64,000 bases of DNA from NCBI GenBank assembly GCA_903851445.1, contig CAINOH010000023.1, positions 74,518 to 138,517 on the forward strand. The letters run 5' to 3'. Positions within the stretch are counted from its first letter, which is position 1, and each line of letters opens with the position of its first letter. The position numbers and the translations under genes are program-made. Below, piece after piece: positions 16,301-25,100 of the stretch. A model generated the notes under the pieces. That model was not told where the DNA came from and did no database searches. It saw only the letters and a program-made list of their open reading frames with translations. Source of the stretch: an uncultured Microcaldota archaeon (GTDB taxonomy: Archaea; Micrarchaeota; Micrarchaeia; Norongarragalinales; CAINOH01).

Positions 16301-19058
16301 CAACCAAGGCGTAAATGTGGGAAGGCGAAGTGCCGACGCTAAGCTCGTTGTTGGAAGCGGAGATTATCCTGCCGGAAAGGTCCAGGCCGTTGACCTTCTC
16401 GCCCTGGTAGTCCGCCTCTATGGAGAGCGAGAGCGCGTCGGAGACGCGCAGCGCCTTTATTGTGAACTCTGCTTCCTCGTTGCCTGCGGGGACTGAGACC
16501 AGCGCAAGCTGGCCGTCATCCTGGTCGGTAATCGTCGCTGCCCCTGAGGACGAGCTGCCTGAAAGTATCCTCGCGGTCTTCTTTGCATTGGAGATTACGC
16601 GGATGTCATAAGGCCCGTTTTGCGCTATTGACTTGACAGTAAGCGTGAACTCCTCGGGTATGGCGGCCTCGAAGTTCTTGGAGTACTCGCCACGCGAGGA
16701 CACCACCTTGGCCTCCAGGCACTGGCTGTCCGAGCACACGCCGCCAAACGAGATGGCGTACTTGGTCACGTTCACAGCTGCAAGGTACTCCTGGCCTGCC
16801 CTCACGCGGTCATCAGTTGGATAGCGGAGGGTGCCGTTGGCAGTTGTGTACGCGGTGCGGTAGCCGAAAAGCACGGTGCCGTTCTTGACCTGGCGGGTAG
16901 TGACCTGGACGTAGGCTTCCTGGGTCCCTGCAAAGGACGGGTAGGAGAGCTCCGCCCACTTGTATTCAATGGAATCCGACGGGGAATCGTAAGCGGACTC
17001 GACGGAATCCGAGGATGTGGCGTTCGCAACAGCTGACGAGACGCCGTAAGAGTCGCCGCCAGCTGTGGAAGCGTCGGTGCCGCCGTCAAAGCCCGAGATG
17101 AAAGCATCCAGGCTGGACGCGTCGCCTGCCGGCGTGCCAAGGCGCACGTGCAAAGTCGCCTTTGAGAACACCACGTCAGGCGCGTTCACCAGGAACTTCG
17201 CGTTGTACGTGGTCGAAGGCTCAAGCGAGGACACCCTGTTGCCCGAAAGGTCGTACATCCCGAGGAAAACCGCCTTGACGTTCTCCGCAACCGAGTCGGA
17301 AAGCATCTCAACTGTGACTTCCTTCTCCACATTGGGAATAACCTGGACCTGGGCGGACGAATAAGACGAATAGCCTGGCGCGGTCACGCGGAAGTAACCC
17401 CAGCCCTCGAGGACGTCAACCGAGCAAAGCCCGCTCATAGTCGTGCACGACGCCGAGTCCGTTGTCGAGGCGGACACAACCGCGCCGGTGATTGCCTTGC
17501 GCGAGAACCTGTCGATTACGCGGAACTTGAGCGTGCCCGGCTGGGGGTTAAGCTGCACTGCAAGCGTGGTGTAATTAGTGCCCTCCTCGCCGGCGGCGGC
17601 GATGTCCTTTGATGCTGAATAGCCGCTCCGGCCCTTTGCCGAGGCGAAGGCGTAAACCGAGGCGATTGGGACGTCGGAGAAAACCGAAAGCCCGTCAGAC
17701 GCGGTGGTGCCCTCCGTAAGCCCGAGCGCGCCGTCATTGCCAAAGAGGGCCACTGACGCGCCCGAAAGCAGGCCGCCGGCCTCGTCAGTGACCTGGACCT
17801 TGACCGTGGCCGAGTTGTCCTTGGTAGCCGCCACGAGCACGAGCCTGCACTCGGTACCCGCGCTCACGGCAACGCCGGTCGGAAGGTACCTGGGCTTGTA
17901 GGCGGTCATCCAATAGGTCTCGGACTGCAAAAGCGAGAATGACGCAACGCCGTCAGCAACGGTCTTTGCGAAAGCCTTCTTCTCGTCATTAAGGTAGAGG
18001 TTCACGGTTGCGACGCCGACATTGTTGCCGGCCACGTCCACAACGGTGCAGGACGTCTTCACCGAGCCGTCCGTGCCGGCCTTTGAAAGCGCTATCGGCA
18101 CGGTGGGATACTTCGAGTCTGCGGTGTAGGACACCTCGGCATTGTCGTAACCGTCAAGCGACGCTACGAACCTGAACTTCCCGCCCTTCGCAAGCTTTAC
18201 GTTCGCATTGCCATCGGCATCAACATACAGCGTGTCTATGGGGGTGTCGACGAAATTGAACACCTGCACCTTGGCGCCTGCAAACGACACGTTGGCACCC
18301 GGAGCCGAAAGCTTGACAGCCACGCTGACAATATTATCCTCCTTAAGCTGGAAAAGGAAAATCGAAACCGGGTCCGGGCTCTCGGAACCAACCTTAATCG
18401 TAGTGAAATTTTCCGAATAACCCTCAGCGTTCGCTATTATTGTATAGGTGGCGGTCTTCGGAAGCGAGAACGAGAACGTAGACGTGCCCGACTGGTTGCC
18501 AACGACCGTCGACATCGAGTCCTTGACCGTGACAGTCGGCAACGTCGAACCCTTTATGCCGTAAACGTTGACCTTGACAGTCGCGTTCGTAAAAACCGGC
18601 TTCTCCTCAAGCTGTACCTTCGCCTTGCTCGCCGGCGACCCGGTAATGTCAACAGTCGAGGACTCCTCATCGTAGTTTGCCGAGCTCACCGAGACATTGT
18701 ACTTTGCAAGCGGTACGTTCGTAAACACGGCCGCGCCTTTCGAATCAGAGGTGCCCGTAAACGACTTGGTGCGGTCCGCAACATTGGTAATCATCACGTC
18801 CGCGCCGGGAATGGGCACGCTGGAAGAGTCGAGGACGCTAATCGTGATGGTGCCAGTTGCTGGGCCCATATTGGAAAAAGCAACGAAGCCGATTGCGCAA
18901 ATGACAAGGATGAGAAGCCCTAGGAAGAACGGCGCCGGAGGGATGCCATTCTGCTCAAGCGAATCCGACACGCCACGAAGGGGCAAGCCCTTCTCGTCGC
19001 ACCAGCCGAGAAACTCCTGCCACCGAGCGGTTAGCCCCTCAAGGAAGTCATCGAGCAT
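10305..19058 (-). CDS. Giant membrane-anchored surface protein 1 (2917 aa)
   Basis: Residues 1-42 are cytoplasmic, residues about 43-62 form one transmembrane anchor (PFFLGLLILVICAIGFVAF), and the rest is outside. From residue 68 a chain of carboxypeptidase-regulatory-like beta domains begins (GTITISVLDSSSVPIPGADV, then GAAVFTNVPLAKYNVSV); at least six copies of the pattern DxxGxAxFxxVPxGxYxxxVxAxGY can be read to about residue 570. The middle is beta-rich with Ser/Thr-rich parts (SSSSATSSTSSSTGTETGTT). A Ser/Pro/Thr stalk (SPSPSPSPSPSPTATTTP) lies near 1955-1975. The last 900 residues include hydrophobic stretches and a helical part. Its DNA at about 10900-12400 is AT-richer than the rest. 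It is the last and most divergent of four tandem paralogues. A role in envelope structure, adhesion or cell contact is inference. Confidence 0.85.
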   Translation of the reverse strand: MLDDFLEGLTARWQEFLGWCDEKGLPLRGVSDSLEQNGIPPAPFFLGLLILVICAIGFVAFSNMGPATGTITISVLDSSSVPIPGADVMITNVADRTKSFTGTSDSKGAAVFTNVPLAKYNVSVSSANYDEESSTVDITGSPASKAKVQLEEKPVFTNATVKVNVYGIKGSTLPTVTVKDSMSTVVGNQSGTSTFSFSLPKTATYTIIANAEGYSENFTTIKVGSESPDPVSIFLFQLKEDNIVSVAVKLSAPGANVSFAGAKVQVFNFVDTPIDTLYVDADGNANVKLAKGGKFRFVASLDGYDNAEVSYTADSKYPTVPIALSKAGTDGSVKTSCTVVDVAGNNVGVATVNLYLNDEKKAFAKTVADGVASFSLLQSETYWMTAYKPRYLPTGVAVSAGTECRLVLVAATKDNSATVKVQVTDEAGGLLSGASVALFGNDGALGLTEGTTASDGLSVFSDVPIASVYAFASAKGRSGYSASKDIAAAGEEGTNYTTLAVQLNPQPGTLKFRVIDRFSRKAITGAVVSASTTDSASCTTMSGLCSVDVLEGWGYFRVTAPGYSSYSSAQVQVIPNVEKEVTVEMLSDSVAENVKAVFLGMYDLSGNRVSSLEPSTTYNAKFLVNAPDVVFSKATLHVRLGTPAGDASSLDAFISGFDGGTDASTAGGDSYGVSSAVANATSSDSVESAYDSPSDSIEYKWAELSYPSFAGTQEAYVQVTTRQVKNGTVLFGYRTAYTTANGTLRYPTDDRVRAGQEYLAAVNVTKYAISFGGVCSDSQCLEAKVVSSRGEYSKNFEAAIPEEFTLTVKSIAQNGPYDIRVISNAKKTARILSGSSSSGAATITDQDDGQLALVSVPAGNEEAEFTIKALRVSDALSLSIEADYQGEKVNGLDLSGRIISASNNELSVGTSPSHIYALVDNKVTFLVTDAFGTPIEDAHIAIGSAEDIFGNVAYEKDGTGEVNAGKDGKYLIEGVNPDRIGSADFAVTATGYAEYSGSISATAKTIIDVSPSDALDLVVDSKEGNSDLLSVSNLLGNDIHVLSTVVLDKTPRITGTLLSESDFALAAGASQEVKFDTWILDSVLDVAKKTQTLSENFSGHITIEARAGSSRQTVTVPFKVNSAYVQTPLDDSWGVQEGQAQLTLSLGLDNQSTTELHVYNDLANNLLVNYQLDSSNDWLSFSPASLVLGPNSGETGQIVLAGEETATAQANVQNLTITAAVPAGHDTLCVMDNNGQITTNLTLVASINGIRSTRKVPVTLDLQSDVDCVPDNAVDVLMPLRMKVSLNAKTQHKENSDGSIAVQEPDRDDTRVVFGGASLSDSLTAPYLSVSSGSTISASPNMAVIITPQEEFTLALPYATTYYVDSYYERTNNADGSTSFTLQSEDVVKFPSGSTISVSVGDDASSSSSATSSTSSSTGTETGTTQAGFAVKVPANSAVDFKAKGSSAACTSAFSIPKSSTVSLPSGTQITSNESGTKDAALPDCTSLEIDSEDSTVIVLPAANKITLPESSDVSRDRQAQTANIPANSEMTVSYCSQGSEDTYTAVFGEDVSFVFSENKSATGGTIKFGSCQQITTSNGYTLPPATAISFDEATEVVTDDSGNTAVNLYAGNQVTFTSCVCSDAKSGKVKLTKGVTATSGSALSVNPSKIEFTLTDGALSASNDKVCVSNNAMQSLNVSAKADNIPLGIITKDDIYFGGEYSHSGVVATTKDSKSCSPLTIKAKVPDSLLDSYGCVKSDLKQPKVYEGKIKLTAKTLSGVEVSGKNLPEISITVTIKQGKCENRDSGISDAYLKDIFVSYDSTIKDVKTNQKRVFAFKNAGHERPILIVNNQPNDVALSFSSSDPSVVGCADVPATIRRGDAIEVKCTSGSGSVKGTQAILKFTFTSGGVENVTTVRAIVYSTPDTILYSSSPMGDMLPLERATVAQVTTAVASPTSASAAAAEGETASFAGAASPSPSPSPSPSPTATTTPAATTTPAEETTADTNYGVTSVADCTTHFCTYGQSKAAYTKFVGSLRQLIDYIGKDDENLTKRLDYVCQGSRGSGNEYSKTMMIQIVNMNQTFDFLNEIASSQFSVVTFTAGEPSFTGCGIYKITAKPQICGLQSFTSAAEFKDNVKIDIAAEQIDKCPETLANSLLLMGNDPELVVGNDYTKGPSEFGCAFDNVVKGQFLDLIKGPVKIGIYKDAPNQHDDSVAASLLSNGYGFSDATAADSLNKDYPKIKYDNIRLKYASYYDDTGYCWGKGGLIMGETAGALSALDVALLFSGVETGQAAAALSQTVIGSIAQVSVDTFAGKASFCSTACAITTQSITSQVNLLMPTLGAGWGVSGSAAKEALIKAFVGSEATSLSWQGVKSALSYQKWAIGFTAIGAGSAVVLGGPNAVSGPITQGLVANSITRNALFNQRQTYVRMLLGNKLATSLPQAETMADEIIRTGFATITTTKGVSLASALVKVAASDPTTFSSSTATLAQESVNAFLKSGKDPLAVLQDINSKLSSTSSVKGSLDAEIARINSNPSAPRPYETIFTNILKSGDEADTNTILNVLENNKINVEDILSKKGITAIKGGTTIFSPPLATAYSNGLGSELFSSTYATDLQRADKLKTVVTDLRTQLDKAVSDGTLKLGTGQTVDTLVAPLEEAENALRTGGTIVVGGSPVSVSAESLSTKISESFSPIDGAAGGSIVDDVLRGNSLAFTKDMPSRASLASDFKTPAAQSLSERIKSTVSWENAPHLAGQGALLGGTILLFAMMDCNLRPTQAVLDPAIQNHFVIYSKAKEDTGSVFNVVNEPSMTRVCLADKPSAYWNSPLTVTNSDNCVSLEKGLTGSQQNNICPTGKSYAACLTLAKSSPVNGLQGYTMLLSVDEKLSDEGVKGILSSLFLSSSKPIDTKKYPVYRSTDPLKIGDKESNAFAMVKG
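13150..13205 (-). repeat. Pro-Ser stalk repeat in giant protein 1
   Basis: Degenerate hexanucleotide-type repeat coding for alternating Ser-Pro followed by Thr/Pro/Ala. Similar repeats occur in each of the other giant genes (about 22490-22515, 28960-29090 and 35905-35995) and in the lipoprotein gene (about 1265-1345), marking flexible extended linkers. Confidence 0.6.
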
Positions 19059-19087
19059 AAATATACGAATAACAATAGAGCGACGAG

Positions 19088-19095
19088 GGTATAAA
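19088..19095 (-). promoter_or_regulatory. TATA box of giant protein 1
   Basis: Minus-strand TTTATACC about 30-37 nt before the ATG at 19058, embedded in TTTTTATACCC. Each giant gene has its own such element, so the array is not one obligatory operon. Confidence 0.5.
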
Positions 19096-19107
19096 AAGAA
19101 TTAGAAT

Positions 19108-19155
19108 TAGACTGCGGGAGAAAACAAGGAAAAAAGAGGGAAAAGAAAGAAAAAA
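19108..19155 (-). terminator. T-rich terminator after giant protein 2
   Basis: Downstream of the stop at 19156 the minus strand is almost pure pyrimidine (TTTTTTCTTTC, TTTTCCC, TTTTTTCC), a typical archaeal multi-T terminator. Confidence 0.5.
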
Positions 19156-22100
19156 TCAATTCAACGGTGAACACGAGGTTATGTGTGAACTTCCCTTCGT
19201 GATATATGCACAAGTACCTGACGTTCCGATGGCGCAATAGCCATTAGCTGCAGTCTGGCCGTTTGCGACGTTGCACTTGAAGGCGTCCGCGGCCGGAGTG
19301 CGAACAAGCACACAAGTAGTATAATCGGGAAATACGAGGCCAGTGGCGCAATCAGACCCGCCATAGACTGCCGACTGGCAATCAGCATAGGTTCCGGAGG
19401 CGGAAGAATAGTAGCAAACGGATAGAGTTTGAGACGTTGCCTGCGAAGACGATGCAGAGTTAGACGTGCCTGACGCAGCCTGCGTGGTTGAGGAAGTGGC
19501 AGATGAACTGGCGGAGGTAGTGGAAGAAACGGTGGACGCGGATTGACGGCAAGTAACTCCCTGCTCGCACGGCGTGCTTAGGTCAACGCCAAAGTCATTA
19601 GTCAATCCGCTATTGTCCGAACTCAGCGTGTACCCGCCATCCTTGTTAGGGCATTGCTTGGAATAACCATAGGCCTCAGTGGAATCGCCATAATGATTTA
19701 ACCAAGGATCAATGTTGCATGTTTCACAGTGCCCGGCTATGTTGTACGAACCAATGTTGAAGTAGCACCGGTCTTTCGGATTCAATATTGCGTATGGGTC
19801 GAGGCCTTTTTTCGTGTAGTCGATATTCGTCAATAATATACCACTGGAACTGTATACCTCGAGGGGATTGTAATTTGCAGCAACACAGCTCGCTGGATCG
19901 CGATACTCTGGAGTTTCATGCCAGTTAGCGAGCGTTTGTACGACAGAAAGACCAAGAAAAGCAAAAGCACAAGGTACGGCAGCAGCGACAGCAAAAGCGG
20001 CAACACCACCAGAGTAGGCAGAAAGAGAACCCCCATAAGTGAGAATAGCAGCGGAACCATGAGTAAGAATCACAGAAGAACCGGAATAAGCATTAACGAC
20101 AGTAGCAACCTCTACAACGCCCGTTGCAGCGGCAGCAGTACCGGCAGCAGCGCCAACCACATATGCGGGAATTAATACTACATCCAGAGATGCGTCTTGG
20201 ACCCACGCATTTTTTCCGACCCTCGTACAATCTGAAGCGTGACCATAAAAGCACTGGGTAAGCTTTTCGCCGTTCTTGGGTTTGATACTGCCAGTTGAAT
20301 CGGTATTGAGCACCTCATACGCGGCATAGCGTCCCGTGCCAGAAGCGTACTTCTCAGATTCAATCACTTCGCCTCCAAGGAATAATCGGGCATCATTCAC
20401 AAAATTCAAGAGATTGCTGCTGGTTATCTCGGTCCCGGCAATCTTGTCCGCAGACTGGGTAACGCGCAGGCCTGACGACTCCATATAATGGACGTCTCCG
20501 CTTGGCGTCAGGGCGCAGATGGGGTTGGTGTCGGTTGCCTTAGGTATGCATTTTCCGTTACTCCACGAAAAGCCTGAGGAACAGCAAAGTCTTGGGTTCT
20601 CCTCAAGGACGTTAGACGCCGGGTTGCAATAACTGCTTCCGCTACCAGTACACCCTGCATCGGAACAGCTGCCTTTTCCCTTGAAGGCAAGGTAGTTGTC
20701 AACATTCTCGTATGTCCCGGAGTTGGATACGCACCCGCTAGCAAGGTCGCAGAAAAGGGCCGCGGACATTTTCTGGCCTGGCGACGTGTACATCACGAGC
20801 GACGGGTCCGTAGTCCCGATTATGTTGCCTGTCGGATACTCGAAACTACCGGTAATATCGCTAGGGGCGGAGTAAGCAGACTTGGCGGAGTCGTACTTGA
20901 ACCTTAGCACGCGCAGGGTGCTTCCCTCATTCGCTGTGACGAAAATATCAGGCACCTTTCCGTTGGAGTCGCCTATTTTCAGCAGGCTTAACGGGTTGAC
21001 TGCCTTGCCACTTGAATCCTTCAAGTCCTTTACCGCGGTGTTGAGGGATGACAAGTCGGCAAGCGCCCTATTCAGCTGGGCGGCCATATAGTCGTGAGTC
21101 ATCACAGTACCGTCCGTAGACGTGGTTTGGACGGACAGGTATGCAGGAGAGATGACGGTAAGCAGAGTTTTGTCACAGCCATCTATGTTAAGGGCCAATG
21201 GCGTGCTGTCCGGAACGAACGTCTGAAGGGAGAAACAGGCTGGCGGACCGTTAGGAATGCGCACAGGACCCATTGCGCTGAAATCAGAAACCAAGTTATT
21301 TTGGGCTTCGCCCAAGTTTATCGCCGAACCGGACTTGGACTTTATAGCAAGCGAAGTGGTTATTCCAGCACTCGCATATACGGCGTTTACTGGATATGCC
21401 GAGTTTTTCAGCAGGATGTTGTTGAATAGGTAAATCGAAAACGGCTTGCTTTCGTCTGTCGGGTACCTCTTTTCGTACCAGGGAATGTTCTTGTCATCCA
21501 GGACGGGCTGCCCGTTATTAACTGCGAATGGGAGGAACATCTTGCGCTGCTCGTCGAACACGCCAGCGCCGAAGGTGAGCTGGTTCGTGTCAATTACTGT
21601 CGTTTTTATGGGCAACACGCGTTGCTTCCAGCTGGAACTGCTTATAGTAAGTTGTGCAGATGCCGGTGTAAACGTAACTCTACTGGACGTCTTGTCTGTG
21701 GTATATTCAGAACCGATTGACGTAGGCACAGTAACATCGGGGTAAGTGATGAATAGGTACTGACCTGTACGAGGACTTGGTAAAGTATCGACTTTATTGC
21801 CAGCAAGATCAAAGACACCTACATTTGATGGAGCAAAAGTAAGCACGAATGTCGATGAAACGTCGCCTTCAAGCTTTAAGAGAATGCCCGAAACAGGCAG
21901 TATTGAAGATACGGTCACCGGTATAGTAGTAACTTCCTTTCCGCTTGCATCGGTAAACTTGCCGGTGTTGAGGTTTAACGTAAAGAAGTTTGTGACTGGC
22001 TTACTGGGATTGACCGTCCCACCAATCTGACCATTCGAACCGCTGCATGCGTTGTTCTTGCAGACTTGAGGCGGCCTGCAGGTGCTGCATCCGGAATATA

Positions 22101-25100
22101 CTGTAGCTGAGTCCGAACAAAGACCATCACCGGTTGAATCCTTCCTGGGAAAGACGCAGTATGGCGTATCTGTGAATGATTTACAGCCGAGATCTTTCTG
22201 ACATCCACACACACCATTGTTTCCGTCAGCAGGATTAACATACGTATCAGTAAACATGCATTGCAAATATGGATCGCAGATATTAGCTAATCTGAATCCG
22301 TCGCACGGGTGTCCATACGTAAACGTCCCGCTGGCTGAACCCGCCACGCACTTGTAGGTGGTGGTGTCGCACGAGTTGGGGGATACGCAACATCCCGGTG
22401 CAGACGTGCAGTCCTCTCCTAACTTTATAGGCGTCTGGCAGGGGCAGACTATTCCATTTGGCCCGCAGAAGATTGTGCCTGTCGGTGAGGGGGAGGGCGA
22501 AGGCGAGGGGCTGGCCGCACACACGCCGTTCACGCAGTAGCCGCTGGTGCAGTTTTCGTTGTCAGTGCAGGCCACGCCGTTGGCGCACTTCTTTGCTGCA
22601 GGGGGCTGGAAGGTGAAGCTGATTATTTTGACAGCTGAGCTGCACTTCCCGCCGTTCTCGGCAAGGTTGCAGCAGGTCGCGGTGTGGATGTTTGAGCCGT
22701 TGACAAGCAGCGGAGCGTCCATGCTGCAGGTGCTCGAAAGGGACAAAGTGTGCACTACCGAGCTGTCATCTGTTGAGAAGGTGTACAGCTTGTCCATCAT
22801 GCATACCGCGGGCTTGTCGGTTGTCAGGAGTACCTCAACCGGTTCGGTGGTGATGGTCTGGCCCGAGCTTGGGTAGACTGAGAGTATGGTTGGCCCGACG
22901 GTGTCAATGACTCCGGGGCAGTTCTTTATCTCAATGGCAGCGGTTGCAGTGCGCGGCCCTGCAACTGCGGAGACCATCAGCGGGAGCGTCTTGTTGGCGA
23001 AAGTCGGGGTGATGATGAACTGGGTGCTTGCGCCGCGCGACATCGTTGCAGTATAGCCCGAGTCAAGCGCGGTCGCCGAGCCATTTGCCTGGACTGAAAG
23101 GCCTGCGCCGGTGAGCGTGAGGCTCACTGTGCCGCTCACTTGGGTCGAGAGGTTGTTGGATACCGTGATGGTGGCTGGCTTGTCGCAATTCCCGCTGTCG
23201 GAAGTGTAGACCACCTCGGATGGCGATACCGAGAGGAACGTGTTGCCTGCGCCAACCGGGCAGGTGTGGTAGCGCACTGACTGGACCGCGATGCTACCGT
23301 CCCTTGCAACTGCATTGAATGTTATCGCGCAGTCCAGGCCGTACCCTGCTGGCCGCACGGTGAACTTGCCGGTCGCGCTGTCGGGCAGGGTGAACGTGTA
23401 GGACTGCGAGCCTGAATTGTAGCGCACGGAGGATGTCGCGTCGTACGATACCGCGCTCCCGTCGGAGCCGGTCTGGCTGTACACGTAGGAGGACATCAAG
23501 GCGCACGTGGCCGAGGCGGTTATGGAAAGGTTGAGCGGAAGGCCGTTGCTGACTGTTATCGAGCGCGCGTCATCCTCCCCGCACACGTCAAGGTCGCCCG
23601 GAGTCACTGTGAGGAAGTCCTGTGAGGTCACGTTGACGTTCTGGCGCACGGTTGCGTAGTCCGGCTGCTCGGCTACGACTTCGAACGCGCCGTGCGATGT
23701 CGGGTAGACTTCGGTGAAAGTGTAGATTCCGTTGGAGTTTTCGGTCACCGGCTCGGGCACGCTCCCGTCAAACGGCGAGCCTGAGGTCTCGTTTATGGAA
23801 AGCGTGGCGTCGGTGATTGCCTTGGCCGTGTTCGCATCCGCAACCTTGACCGCGATGTCGGAGTAATCCGAGACGTTGATGCGGTCGGGCCTTACGTAGA
23901 CTATCCTCATCTTGCCGGTGCCCTCGACGGTCACGTATCCCTTGGCCGAGACGAGCTCGGTCTGGCCGTCGTAGAACTTCACCGTGAATTCTCCTGAAGG
24001 GACGGGGACCTGGGGGAGCAGGTAGAACGAGAGCGACGCCGGGTTCGAGAAGGGGAGCAGCTGGATGGTGACGTTTGATATGGCCTTTGCAGACGATTCA
24101 AGCATCCTGGCCTCTGCATCGGTGGCTATTGAATAGTTGAGTATCTGCATGCTGCCGCCGTCCGAGCCCACGAAGATGCGGGGTGACTGCACGGCCTTGA
24201 GCAGGCGCACCTCGATGTTCGCTATGAGGGTCGTGTTCATATCCCCAAGGTACGAGGAGCCGTAGGACGCGGTGCCGTCTGAAAAGTCAAGCGAGATGCA
24301 GGCCGATGAAGTGCACGTCGAGCGGCCGTTGGCAACCGAGAAAACCTGCTGGCTGGATTGCGCGTAGCAGTAGTCACGGCTTGCAGTGCGGAGCGCCGAG
24401 CCGAACACGGAATCTTCCGGCGAGCGCAGGTAAGTGCTGCTTGCGCTGCCGCCCGGCGAATACCAGCCGTTGTAGTTTATCTGGAGCTTGTCAGTTGACG
24501 AGGCAGTTGGCTTTGAGAGTATGCGCACGGAGACCCCCTCGGCCCCGCTTACGCCCTTGGACTGGAAATAGACCCACTTGAAGTACCCGAGCTCGCTGTT
24601 TGCCTTGCGGTCGTTGGAGCACGAAGTTGACGGCTGGTAGGTGGCTGCAAAGACTGGGTCCGTCCCGTCGCCGAAGTCCGTTGCCGTCCCGTCGGAGAGT
24701 ATGGCAAAGCTTTCCTTGGAGTCGGTCGCGGCAAGTGATTCCTTGCTGCCTGCGCGCACCATGAAGCCTACTGTTGACGACGATGAGCCGGATGGGATGT
24801 TGACTATGAACTGCGCGTCGTACTGCTCGCCCTTGTCGACCAGCGTGACGTTCTTCCCGTTCATGTCCAATAGCCCGGTGAACCTTACGAAGAACTGGTC
24901 CTTGAAGGCGGACGGCAGGAGGTAGGCGGGGTAGGCCTTCGCGTCGCCTGTTGAAAGGACCATTGCAGGCGAGGTGGTGGTCTCGTAGTTGGCGGCCGAC
25001 GCCTGGATGTAGACCGTTGATTCCGCGCGGACGGTCAGCTCGCAGGCGTAGTTTGGATAGACAGTAGTGCAAGTCGTGTTGCCCATGCCGGGGCCGTAGG